A stretch of DNA of 64,000 bases from Agelas oroides (Eukaryota > Porifera > Demospongiae > Agelasida > Agelasidae): assembly GCA_949130485.1 (NCBI GenBank), contig OX422205.1, positions 4,508,415 to 4,572,414 of the forward strand. The letters are read 5' to 3'. Below, piece by piece: positions 1 to 11,593 of the stretch. The translations under genes and the position numbers were made by a program. Within the stretch, counting starts at the first letter, position 1. Each line of letters begins with the position of its first letter. The notes below the pieces were generated by a model, which saw only the letters and a list, made by a program, of their open reading frames with translations, was not told the DNA's origin and did no database searches.

Positions 1-3000
1 AATGTAGTAGGGTGATGTAGAGTCAAGTAGAGCCTTGGTAGAATGTAGTAGAGCCATGGCAGACTGTAGTAGTATTAGGTACATCCAAGTAGATTGATGG
101 TAGAGTGTAATAGAGTCATGTTGAAGCTAGTTGAGCTACGGTAGAATGTAGAAGGCTAATCATAGAGTGTAGTAGAGATAAGTGGAACCAAGTACAGCTA
201 TGGTAGAGTGTAGTAGAGTCAAGTTGAACCAAGTAGAGCCATGGTAGAGTGTAGTAGAGTCAAGTAGAGTCAAGAAGAACAATGGTGGAATGAAGTACAG
301 TCATGTAGAGCCAAGTAGAGCCTTGGTAGAATGTAGTAGAGCCATGGTAGAGTGTAGTAGAGCCACGTAGAACAAAGTAGAGCCATAGTAGGGTGAAGTA
401 GAACCAAGTAGAGCCATTATAGAGCGGAGTAGAGTCATGTGGAGCCGAGTTGAGGCGCAGTAGAGTGCAGTAGAGGAAAGTAGTGTCAAGTAGAGCTATG
501 GTAGAAAGTAGTAGATTCATGTAGAGTCAAGTAGAGCCATGGTAGACTGTAGTAGAGTCATGTAGAGTCAAGTAGAGCCACGGTAGACAGTAGTAGAGTG
601 AAGTAGAGTCAAGTACGGCCAGGGTAGAATGTATAGTAGAGTCATGTAGAGTCAAGTAGAGCCATGGTAGACTGTAGTAGAGTGAAGTAGAGTCAAGTAC
701 GGCCAGGGTAGAATGTAGTAGAGTCATGTAGAGTCAAGTAGAGCCTTGGTAGAATGTAGTAGAGCCATGGCAGACTGTAGTAGTGCCGGTACAGCCAAGT
801 AGATCCATGGTAGAGTGTAGTAGTGTCATGTCGAAGCTAGTATAGAAACACGGTAGGATGTAGAAGAGTAATGATAGAGTGTAGTGGAGCTAAGTAGAAC
901 CAAGTAGAGCCATGGTAGAGTGTAGTAGAGTCAAGTAGAGTCAAGAAGAGCAATTGTGGAATGAAGTAGAATCATGTAGATCAAGTAGAGCCTTGGTAGA
1001 ATGTAATAGAGCCATGGTAGAGTGCAGTAGAACCATATAGAGCCATTCTAGGGTGTAGTAGAGTCATGTAGAGCCGAGTAGAAGCGTGGTAGAGAGGAAA
1101 GTAGAGTCAAGTAGACCTATGGTAGAGTGTAGTAGAGTCATGTAGAGTCAAGTAGAGCCATGGTAGAGTGTAGTAGAGTGAAGTAGAGTCAAGTTCGGCC
1201 ATGGTAGAATGTAGTAGAGCCATGGTAGACTGTAGTAGTACCAGGTACAGCCAAGTAGATCCATGGTAGAGTGCAGTAAAGTCATGTCGAAGCTAGTAGA
1301 GCCACGGTAGAATGTAGAAGAGCAATTATAGAGTGTAGTAGAGCTAAGTAGAACCAAGTAGAGCTATGGTAGAGTGTAGTAGAGTGAAGTAGAGTCAAGA
1401 AGAGCAATGGTGGAATGAAGTAGAATCATGTAGAGCCAAGTACAGCCTTGGTAGAATGTAGTAGAGCCATGGTAGAGTGTGGTAGAGCCTCGTAGAGCAA
1501 AGTAGAGTCATAGTACGGTGAAGTAGAACCAAGTAGAGCCATTATAGAGTGTAGTAGAGTCATGGGGAGCCGAGTAGAGGCGTGGTAGAGTGTAGTAGAG
1601 GAACGTAGAGTCAAGTAGAGCCATGGTAGAATGTAGTAGAGTCATGTAGAGTCAAGTAGAGCCATGGTAGACTGTTGTAGAGTCATGTAGGTTCAAGTAG
1701 AGCCATGGTAGAGTGTAGTAGAGTGAAGTAGAATCAAGTACGGCCATGGTAGAATGTAGTAGGGTGATGTAGAGTCAAGTAGAACCTTGGTAGAGTGTAG
1801 TAGACCCATGGCAGACTGTAGTAGTATCAGGTACATGCAAGTAGATTGATGGTAGAGTGTAATAGAGTCATGTTGAAGCTACTTGAGCCACGGTAGAATG
1901 TAGAAAGCTAATCATAGAGTGTAGTAGAGATAAGTATAACCAAGTACAGCTATGGTAGAGTGTAGTAGAGTCAAGTAGAGTCAAGTAGAGCCATGGTAGA
2001 GTGTAGTAGAGTGAAGAAGAGTCAAGTACGGCCATGGTAGAATGTAGTAGAGTCATGTAGAGTCAAGTATAGCTTTGGTAGAATGTAGTAGAGCCATGGC
2101 AGACAGTAGTAGAGCCAGGTACAGCCAAGTAGATCCATGGTAGAGTGTAGTAGAGTCATGTCGAAGCTAGTAGAACCACGGTAGAATGTAGAAGAGTAAT
2201 GATAGAGTGTAGTGGAGCTAAGTAGAACCAAGTAGAGACATGGGAGAGTGTAGTGGAGTCAAGTAGAGTCAAGAAGAGCAATGGTGGAATGAAGCAGAAT
2301 CATGTAGAGCAAGTAGAGCCTTCGTAGAATGTAGTAGAGCCATGGTAGTGTGTAGTAGAGCAACGTAGAGCAAAGTAGAGCCATAGTAGAGTGAAGTAGA
2401 ACAAACTAGAGCCATTATAGAGTGTAGTAGAGTCAGGTGGAGCCGAGTAGAGGCGTGGTAGAGTGTAGTAGAGAAAAGTAGAGTGAAGCAGAGCGATGGT
2501 AGAATGCAGTAGAGTCATGTAGAGTAAAGTAGAGCCATGGTAGAGTGTAGTAGAGTCATATAGAGTCAAGTAGAGCCATGGTAGAGTGTAGTAGTGTGAA
2601 GTAGAGTCAAGTACGGCCATGGAAGAATGTAGTAGAGTCATGTAGAGTCAATAGAGCCTTGGTAGAATATAGTAGAGCCATGGTAGATTGTAGTAGAGCC
2701 ACGTAGAGCAAAGTAGAGCCATAGTAGAGTGAAGTAGAACCAAGTAGAGCCATTGTAGTGTGTAGTAGAGTCATGTGGAGCAGAGTGGAGGCGTGGTAGT
2801 GTGTAGTAGAGGAAAGTAGAGTCAAGTAGAGCCATGGTAGAATGAAGTACAGTCATGTAGAGTCAAGTAGAGCCATGATAGAGTGTAGTAGAGTGAAGTA
2901 GAGACAAGTACGGCCATTGTAGAATGTAGTAGAGACATGTAGAGTGAAGTAGAGCCTTGGGAGAATGTAGCAGAGCCATGGTAGACTGTAGTAGTGCCAT

Positions 3001-5545
3001 ATACAGGCAAGTAGATCCATGGTAGAGTGTAGTAGAGTCATGTCGAAGCTAGTAGAGCAACGGTAGAATGTAGAAGAGTAATGATAGAGTGTAGTAGAGC
3101 TAAGTCGAACCAAGTAGAGCCGTGGTAGAGTGTAGTGGAGTCAAGTAGAGTCAAGAAGAGCAATGGCGGAATGATGTAGAATCGTGTAGATCAAGTAGAG
3201 CCTTGGTAGAATGTAGTAGAGCCATGGTAGAGTGTAGTAGAGCCACGTAGAGCAAAGAAGAGCCATAGTAGAGTGAAGTAGAACCAAGTAGAGCCATTGT
3301 AGAGTGTAGCAGAGTCATGTGGAGCCGACTACAGGCGTGGTAGAGTGTAGTAGAGGAAAGTAGAGTCAAGTAGAGCCATGGTAGTATGTAGTAGAGTCTT
3401 GTAGATTGAAGTACGGCCATGGTAGGATGTAGGAGATCCATGGCAGACTGTAGAAGTGCCAGGTACAGCCAAGTAGATCCATTGTAGAGTGTAGTAGAGT
3501 CATGTCGAATCTAGTAGAACCACGGTAGAATGTACAAGAGTAATTATAGAGTGTAGCAGAGCTAAGTAGAACCAAGTAGAGCCATGGTAGAGCGTAGTGG
3601 AGTCAAGTAGGGTCAAGAAGAGCAATGGTGGAATGAAGCAGAATCATATAGATCAAGTAGAGCCTTGATAGAATGTAGTACAGCCATGGTAGAGTGTAGA
3701 AGAGTCATGTAGAGTCATGTAGAGCCATGGTAAAGTGTAGTAGAGTGAAGTAGAGTCAAGTATGGCTATGGTAGAAAGTAGTAGAGTCGTGTAGAGTCAA
3801 GTGGAGCCTTGGTAGAATGTAGTAGAGCCATGGTAGACTGTAGTAGTATCAGGTACATCCAAGTAGATCGATGGTAGAGTGTAATAGAGTCATGTTGAAG
3901 CTAGTTGAGCCACGGTAGAATGTAGAAGACTAATCATAGAGTGTAGTAGAGATAAGTAGAACCAAGTACAGCTATGGTAGAGTGTAGTAGAGTCAAGTAG
4001 AGTCAAGTAGAGCCATGGTAGAGTGTAGTAGAGGGAAGAAGAGTCAAGTACGGCCATGGTAGAATGTAGTAGAGTCATGTAGAGTCAAGTATAGCTTTGG
4101 TAGAATGTAGTACAGCCATGGCAGACTGTAGTATAGAGTCAGGTACAGCCAAGTAGATCCATCGTAGTGTGTAGTAGAGTCATGTCGAAGCTAGTAGAAC
4201 CACGGTAGAATGTAGAAGAGTAATGATAGAGTGTAGTAGAGCTAAGTAGAACCAAGTAGAGACATGGTAGAGTGTAGTGGAGTCAAGTAGAGTCAAGAAG
4301 AGAAATGGTGGAATGAAGTAGAATCATGTAGATCAAGTAGAGCCTTGGTAGAATGTAGTAGAGCCATGGTAGTATGTAGTAGAGTGAAGTAGAACAAAGT
4401 AGAGCCATTGTAGAGTGTAGTAGAGTCAGGTGGAGCCGAGTAGAAGTGTTGTAGAGTGTAGTAAGTAGAGTCAAGTAGAGCGAAAGTAGAATGTAGTAGA
4501 GTCATGTAGAGTCAAGTAGAGCCTTGGTAGAATATAGTAGAGTCATGGTAGAGTGTAGTAGAGCCACGTAGAGCAAAGTAGAGCCATAGTAGATTGAAGT
4601 AGAACCAAGTAGAGCCATTGTAGAGTGTAGTAGAGTCATGTGGAGCAGAGTGGAGGCGTGGTAGTGTGTAGTAGAGGAAAGTAGAGTCAAGTAGAGCGAT
4701 AGTAGAATGTAGTAGAGTCATGTAGATTCATGTAGAGCCATGGTAGAGTGTAGTAGAGTCATAATAGGGTCAAGTAGAGCCTTGGTAGAGTGCAGTAGAG
4801 TGAAGTAGAGTCATGTCGAAGCTAGTAGAGCCACTGTAGAATGTAGAAGAGTAACCATAGAGTGTAGTAGAGATAAGTAGAAACAAGTACAGCCATGGAA
4901 GAGTGTAGTAGAGTCAAGTAGAATCAAGAAGAGCAATGGTGGAATGAAGTAGAGTCATGTAGAGTCAAGTAGAGCCTTGGTAATATATGGTAGACCAATG
5001 GTAGAGTATAGTAGAGCCACGTAGAGCAAAGTAGAGCCATAGTAGAGTGAAGTAGAACCAAGTAGAGTCATTGTAGAGTGTAGTAGAGTCATGTGGAACC
5101 GAGTGGAGGCGTGGTAGAGTGTAGTAGAGGAAAGTAGAGTCAAGTAGAGCCATCGTAGAATGTAGTAGAGTCATGTAGAGTCAAGTAGAGCCATGGTAGT
5201 GTGTAGTACAGTGAAGTAGAGTCAAATACGTCCATGGTAGAATGTAGTAAAGTGTTGTAGAGTCAAGTAGAGCTTTGGTAGAATATAGTAGAGCCATGGC
5301 AACTGTAGTAGTGCCATATACAGCCAAGTAGATCCATGGTAGAGTGTAGTAGAGTCATGTCGAAGCTAGTAGAGCCACGGTGGAATGTAGAAGAGTAATG
5401 ATAGAGTGTATTAGAGCTAAGTAGAACCAAGTAGAGCCATGGTAGAGTGTAGTGGAGTCAAGTACAGTGAAGAAGAGCAATGGTGGAATGAAGTAGACTC
5501 ATATAGAGCCAAGTAGAGCCTTGCATGGTAGAATGTAATAGAGCC
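1..5545 (+). repeat. Large HOR block L, copy 1 (left end outside the window)
   Basis: This block is collinear and nearly identical with 14264-20355. The offset between the copies shifts stepwise: 14,263 near position 260, 14,720 near 1,150, 14,484 near 1,870, 14,494 near 2,820, 14,689 near 3,890 and 14,810 from 4,501 on. Each shift marks an insertion or deletion of satellite modules in one copy. The block ends at a junction near 5,521-5,560: GTAATAGAGCC there is typical of block L, while GGTACAGTG a few bases later is typical of the 3-kb unit. A 4-bp CATG insertion (CCTTGCATGG) lies at the junction. No gene is present. Confidence 0.85.
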
Positions 5546-6668
5546 ATGGTACAGTGTAGTAGAGCCACGTAGAGCAAAGTAGAGCCATAGTAGAGTGAAG
5601 TAGAACCAAGTAGAGCCATTGTAGAGTGTAGTAGAGTCATGTGGAGCACAGTGGAGGCGTTGTAGTGTGTAGTAGAGGAAAGTAGAGTCAAGTAGAGCGA
5701 TAGTAGAATGTAGTAGAGTCATTTAGATTCAAGTAGAGCCATGGTAGAATGTAGTAGAGTCATAATAGAGTCAAGTAGAGCCTTGGTAGAGTGTAGTAGA
5801 GTGAAGTAGAGTCAAGTACGGCTAAGGTAGAATGTAGTAGAGCATTATAGAGTCAAGTAGAGACTTGGTAGAATGTAGCAGTGCCAGGTACAGCCAAGTA
5901 GATGCATGGTAGAGTGTAGTAGAGTAATGTCGAAGCTAGTAGAGCCACTGTAGAATGTAGAAGAGTAACCATAGGGTGTAGTAGAGATAAATAGAAACAA
6001 GTACAGCCATGGAAGAGTGTAGTAGATTCAAGTAGAGTCAAGAAGAGCAATGGTGGAATGAAGTAGAGTCATGTAGAGTCAAGTAGAGCCTTGGTAATAT
6101 ATGGTAGAGCCATGGTAGAGTGTAGTGGAGCCACGTAGAGCAAAGTAGAGCCATACTAGAGTGAAGTAGAACCAAGTAGAGTCATTGTAGAGTGTAGTAG
6201 AGTCATGTGGAGCCGAGTGGAGGCGTGGTAGAGTGCAGTAGAGGAAAGTAGAGTCAAGTAGAGCCATGGTAGAATGTAGTAGAGTGATGTAGAGTCGAGT
6301 AGAGCCATGGTAGTGTGTAGTACAGTGAAGTAGAGACAAATACGTCCATGGTAGAATGTAGTAAAGTGATGTAGAGTTAAGTAGAGCTTTGGTAGAATGT
6401 AGTAGAGCCATGGCAGACTGTAGTAGTGCCATATACAGCCAAGTAGATCCATGGTAGAGTGTAGTAGAGTCATGTCGAAGCTAGTAGAGCCACGGTAGAA
6501 TGTAGAAGAGTAATGATAGAGTGTATTAGAGCTAAGTAGAACCAAGTAGAGCCATGGTACAGTGTAGTGGAGTCAAGTAGAGCCATGGTAGAGTGTAGTA
6601 GAGTCATGTCGAAGCTAGTAGAGCCACGGTAGAATGTAGAAAATTAATGATAGAGTGTAGTGGAGCTA

Positions 6669-7094
6669 CACTGCAAAAACTGCTTAGTTAAAATTACCAC
6701 AAGTGCATGGTTACTACAGTTTCAAGGTTCATTGAACAGGGGGGTAGTATGATGAAAGGAATTCTAAAACACGATTATTATCCATCAACCCCCTCACAAT
6801 TCCATCTAGCTTCAAAGAGCTAGCACAGACGCTTGTCTGCTAGTCAACATGTCAGTTCATATGCATCCATCTGTTGGCTATTATCCTGTTCAGAACTGGA
6901 TAATTGCCAGCAGATGGATGCATATGAGCTGGTGTACGTTGGCTAGCAGACAAGTGTCTCTGAAGCTTGATGGATTGTGAGGGGGTTGATGGATAATAAT
7001 TGTGTTTTTGATTTCTTTAATCACCTGTTCAATAAATCCTGAAACTGCAGTAACCTTCACTCGTGATCATTTTAACCAAGTACTTTTTGCAGTG
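6669..7094. mobile_element. Foldback MITE-like element, copy 1 (426 bp)
   Basis: The element is not satellite sequence. It starts CACTGCAAAAA and ends with the exact inverse TTTTTGCAGTG. Almost its entire length is an imperfect inverted repeat: the left arm (about 6669-6886) matches the complement of the right arm (about 6898-7094). Examples are TCCATCAACCCCCTCACAAT against ATTGTGAGGGGGTTGATGGA, and ATGCATCCATCTG against CAGATGGATGCAT. It contains no open frame of useful size and no transposase. The bases next to each end are TA, and satellite copies without the element read GAGCTAAGTAG here, so the pattern is compatible with a TA target duplication. However, the right side reads TATAAGTAG, with one extra TA. 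No 8-bp duplication is visible, which argues against hAT. A non-autonomous Tc1/mariner-like MITE is the best guess. Confidence 0.88.
6880..6904. other. Apex hairpin of MITE copy 1
   Basis: The centre of the foldback element has a perfect 7-bp stem, ATTATCC (6880-6886) with GGATAAT (6898-6904), enclosing an 11-base loop. The long arms continue outward from it: 15 of the next 17 positions pair by my reading. A smaller self-complementary segment with CTAG at both ends lies within the left arm at 6820-6843 (GCACAGAC with GTCTGCTAG). A single-stranded or RNA form could fold into a hairpin of roughly 200 bp. Confidence 0.75.
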
Positions 7095-8571
7095 TATAAG
7101 TAGAACCAAGTAGAGCCATGGTAGTATGTAGTAGAGTCATGTAGAGTCAAGTAGAGCCATGGTAGAGTGTAGTAGAGTCATGTAGAGTCAAGTATAGAGA
7201 CATGGTAGAGTGTAGAAGAGTGAAGTAGAGTCAAGTAGAGCCTTGGTAGAATGTAGTAGACCCATGCTAGTGTGTAGTAGAGCTACGTAGAGCAAAGTAG
7301 AGCCATAGTAGAGTGAAGTAGGACCAAGTAGAGCCATGGTATAGAGTGCAGTGGAGTCAAGTAGAGTCAAGAAGAGCAATCGTGGAATGAAGTATAATCA
7401 TGTAGATCAAGTAGAGCCTTGGTAGAATGTAGTACAGCCATGGTAGAGTGGTGTAGAGCCACATAGAGCCATTGTAGGGTGTAGTAGAGTCATGTGGAAC
7501 CAAGTAGAGGCGTGGTAGAGTGTAGTAGAGGAAAGCAGAGTCAAGTAGAACTATGGTAGAATGTAGAAGAGTAAGGTAGAGTCAAGTAGAGTCATGGTAG
7601 AATGTAGTAGAGTCATGTAGAGTCAAGTAGAGCCGAGGTAGACTGTAGTAGAGTCATGTAGAGTCAATTAGAGCCAAGGTAGAGTGTAGTAGAATGAAGT
7701 AGAGTCAAGTACGGCCATGGTGGAACGTACTAGAGTGATTCAGAGTCAAGTAGAGCCTTGGTAGAAAGTAGTAGAGCCATGGGAGACTGTAGTAGTATCA
7801 GGTACATCCAAGCAGATCCATGGTAGAGTGTAATAGAGTCATGTCTAAGCTAGTAGAGCCACGGTAGAATGTAGAAAAGTAATCATAGAGTGTAGTAGAG
7901 ATAAGTAGAACCAAGTACAGCTATGGTAGAGTGTAGTAGAGTCAAGTAGAGTCAAGAAGAGCAATAGTGGAATGAAGTAGGGTCATGTAGTGTCAAGTAG
8001 AGCCTTGGTAGAATATAGTAGATCCATGGTAGAGTGTATAGTAGTGCCACGTAGAGCAAAGTAGAGCCATAGTAGAGTGAAGTAGAACCAAGTAGAGCCA
8101 TTGTAGAGTGTGATAGAGTCATGTGGAGCCGGGTGGAGGCGTGGTAGAGTTTAGTAGAGGAAAGTAGAGTCAAGTAGAGCCATGGTAGAATGTAGTAGAG
8201 TCATGTAGAGTCAAGTAGAGCCATGGTGGAGTGTAGTAGAGTGAAGTAGAGACAAGTACGGCCATGGTAGAATGGAGTAGAGTAATGTAGACTCAAGTAG
8301 AGCCTTAGTAGAATGCAGTAGAGCCATGGCAGACTGTAGTAGTGCCAGATACAGCCAAGTAGATCCATGGTAGTGTGTAGTAGAGTCATGTCGAAGCTAG
8401 TAGAGCGACGGTAGAATGTAGAAGAGTAATGATAGTGTGTAGTAGAGCTAGGTAGAACCAAGTTGAGCCATGGTAGAGCGTAGTGGAGTCAAGTAGAGTC
8501 AAGAGCAGCAATGGTGGAATGAAGTAGAATCATGTAGATCAAGTAGAGCCTTGGTAGAATGTAGTAGAGCC

Positions 8572-11500
8572 ATGGTACAGTGTAGTAGAGCCACGTAGAG
8601 CAAAGTAGAGCCATAGTAGAGTGAAGTAGAACCAAGTAGAGCCATTGTAGAGTGTAGTAGAGTCATGTGGAGCACAGTGGAGGCGTTGTAGTGTGTAGTA
8701 GAGGAAAGTAGAGTCAAGTAGAGCGATAGTAGAATGTAGTAGAGTCATTTAGATTCAAGTAGAGCCATGGTAGAATGTAGTAGAGTCATAATAGAGTCAA
8801 GTAGAGCCTTGGTAGAGTGTAGTAGAGTGAAGTAGAGTCAAGTACGGCTAAGGTAGAATGTAGTAGAGCATTATAGAGTCAAGTAGAGACTTGGTAGAAT
8901 GTAGCAGTGCCAGGTACAGCCAAGTAGATGCATGGTAGAGTGTAGTAGAGTAATGTCGAAGCTAGTAGAGCCACTGTAGAATGTAGAAGAGTAACCATAG
9001 GGTGTAGTAGAGATAAATAGAAACAAGTACAGCCATGGAAGAGTGTAGTAGATTCAAGTAGAGTCAAGAAGAGCAATGGTGGAATGAAGTAGAGTCATGT
9101 AGAGTCAAGTAGAGCCTTGGTAATATATGGTAGAGCCATGGTAGAGTGTAGTGGAGCCACGTAGAGCAAAGTAGAGCCATACTAGAGTGAAGTAGAACCA
9201 AGTAGAGTCATTGTAGAGTGTAGTAGAGTCATGTGGAGCCGAGTGGAGGCGTGGTAGAGTGCAGTAGAGGAAAGTAGAGTCAAGTAGAGCCATGGTAGAA
9301 TGTAGTAGAGTGATGTAGAGTCGAGTAGAGCCATGGTAGTGTGTAGTACAGTGAAGTAGAGACAAATACGTCCATGGTAGAATGTAGTAAAGTGATGTAG
9401 AGTCAAGTAGAGCTTTGGTAGAATGTAGTAGAGCCATGGCAGACTGTAGTAGTGCCATATACAGCCAAGTAGATCCATGGTAGAGTGTAGTAGAGTCATG
9501 TCGAAGCTAGTAGAGCCACGGTAGAATGTAGAAGAGTAATGATAGAGTGTATTAGAGCTAAGTAGAACCAAGTAGAGCCATGGTACAGTGTAGTGGAGTC
9601 AAGTAGAGCCATGGTAGAGTGTAGTAGAGTCATGTCGAAGCTAGTAGAGCCACGGTAGAATGTAGAAAATTAATGATAGAATGTAGTGGAGCTACACTGC
9701 AAAAACTGCTTAGTTAAAATTACCACAAGTGCATGGTTACTACAGTTTCAAGGTTCATTGAACAGGGGGGTAGTATGATGAAAGGAATTCTAAAACACGA
9801 TTATTATCCATCAACCCCCTCACAATTCCATCTAGCTTCAAAGAGCTAGCACAGACGCTTGTCTGCTAGTCAACATGTCAGTTCATATGCATCCATCTGT
9901 TGGCTATTATCCTGTTCAGAACTGGATAATTGCCAGCAGATGGATGCATATGAGCTGGTGTACGTTGGCTAGCAGACAAGTGTCTCTGAAGCTTGATGGA
10001 TTGTGAGGGGGTTGATCGATAATAATTGTGTTTTTGATTTCTTTAATCACCTGTTCAATAAACCCTGAAACTGCAGTAACCTTCACTCGTGGTCATTTTA
10101 ACCAAGTACTTTTTGCAGTGTATAAGTAGAACCAAGTAGAGCCATGGTAGTATGTAGTAGAGTCATGTAGAGTCAAGTAGAGCCATGGTAGAGTGTAGTA
10201 GAGTCATGTAGAGTCAAGTATAGAGACATGGTAGAGTGTAGAAGAGTGAAGTAGAGTCAAGTAGAGCCTTGGTAGAATGTAGTAGACCCATGCTAGTGTG
10301 TAGTAGAGCTACGTAGAGCAAAGTAGAGCCATAGTAGAGTGAAGTAGGACCAAGTAGAGCCATGGTAGAGTGCAGTGGAGTCAAGTAGAGTCAAGAAGAG
10401 CAATCGTGGAATGAAGTATAATCATGTAGATCAAGTAGAGCCTTGGTAGAATGTAGTACAGCCATGGTAGAGTGCTGTAGAGCCACATAGAGCCATTGTA
10501 GGGTGTAGTAGAGTCATGTGGAACCAAGTAGAGGCGTGGTAGAGTGTAGTAGAGGAAAGCAGAGTCAAGTAGAACTATGGTAGAATGTAGAAGAGTAAGG
10601 TAGAGTCAAGTAGAGTCATGGTAGAATGTAGTAGAGTCATGTAGAGTCAAGTAGAGCCGAGGTAGACTGTAGTAGAGTCATGTAGAGTCAATTAGAGCCA
10701 AGGTAGAGTGTAGTAGAATGAAGTAGAGTCAAGTACGGCCATGGTGGAACGTACTAGAGTGATTCAGAGTCAAGTAGAGCCTTGGTAGAAAGTAGTAGAG
10801 CCATGGGAGACTGTAGTAGTATCAGGTACATCCAAGCAGATCCATGGTAGAGTGTAATAGAGTCATGTCTAAGCTAGTAGAGCCACGGTAGAATGTAGAA
10901 AAGTAATCATAGAGTGTAGTAGAGATAAGTAGAACCAAGTACAGCTATGGTAGAGTGTAGTAGAGTCAAGTAGAGTCAAGAAGAGCAATAGTGGAATGAA
11001 GTAGGGTCATGTAGTGTCAAGTAGAGCCTTGGTAGAATATAGTAGATCCATGGTAGAGTGTAGTAGTGCCACGTAGAGCAAAGTAGAGCCATAGTAGAGT
11101 GAAGTAGAACCAAGTAGAGCCATTGTAGAGTGTGATAGAGTCATGTGGAGCCGGGTGGAGGCGTGGTAGAGTTTAGTAGAGGAAAGTAGAGTCAAGTAGA
11201 GCCATGGTAGAATGTAGTAGAGTCATGTAGAGTCAAGTAGAGCCATGGTGGAGTGTAGTAGAGTGAAGTAGAGACAAGTACGGCCATGGTAGAATGGAGT
11301 AGAGTAATGTAGACTCAAGTAGAGCCTTAGTAGAATGCAGTAGAGCCATGGCAGACTGTAGTAGTGCCAGATACAGCCAAGTAGATCCATGGTAGTGTGT
11401 AGTAGAGTCATGTCGAAGCTAGTAGAGCGACGGTAGAATGTAGAAGAGTAATGATAGTGTGTAGTAGAGCTAGGTAGAACCAAGTTGAGCCATGGTAGAG

Positions 11501-11593
11501 CGTATAGGAGTCAAGTAGAGTCACGAGCAGCAATGGTGGAATGAAGTAGAATCATGTAGATCAAGTAGAGCCTTGGTAGAATGTAGTAGAGCC
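8572..11593 (+). repeat. 3.02-kb HOR, unit B (3,022 bp), carries MITE copy 2
   Basis: This full unit is nearly identical to unit A (offset 3,026) and to unit C (offset 3,022). It shares with unit C, against unit A, the flanking variant GATAGAATGTAG at 9681 and two MITE substitutions (C at 10063, G at 10092). B and C are therefore sister copies. The private substitution C at 10017 (TTGATCGAT) is found only here. No coding content is seen. Confidence 0.87.
9695..10120. mobile_element. Foldback MITE-like element, copy 2 (426 bp)
   Basis: The termini and inverted-repeat structure match copy 1, and it sits at the same place in the 3-kb unit (GGAGCTA on the left, TATAAGTAG on the right). It differs from copy 1 at a handful of bases, including C for G at 10017, C for T at 10063 and G for A at 10092. 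The identical insertion point and flanks show that it arose by amplification of the satellite unit and is not an independent insertion. Confidence 0.88.

Larger units (their letters stand above)
5546..8571 (+). repeat. 3.02-kb HOR, unit A (3,026 bp), carries MITE copy 1
   Basis: This is the first of about 2.7 tandem copies of a 3-kb higher-order unit. Every diagnostic module recurs 3,026 bp downstream in unit B, including the MITE (6669 against 9695). Unit A has private differences: an extra TA at about 7340 (GGTATAGAGTG), GAGTTAAG instead of GAGTCAAG at about 6376, and several MITE substitutions. A further TA (GTGTATAGTAG, about 8038) is also absent from the equivalent position in the next unit. 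The boundaries are set from the junction with block L; because the repeat is cyclic, the phase is arbitrary. Confidence 0.85.

Noticed and set aside
6669-7094. Possible tRNA-derived SINE or structured non-coding RNA gene
   Set aside because: The structure is a single long inverted repeat with transposon-like termini. I see no internal promoter boxes, no A-rich tail and no cloverleaf.
6669-7094. hAT-family assignment based on the CACTG terminus
   Set aside because: hAT insertions leave an 8-bp target duplication. The 8 bases on either side (TGGAGCTA and TATAAGTA) do not match.
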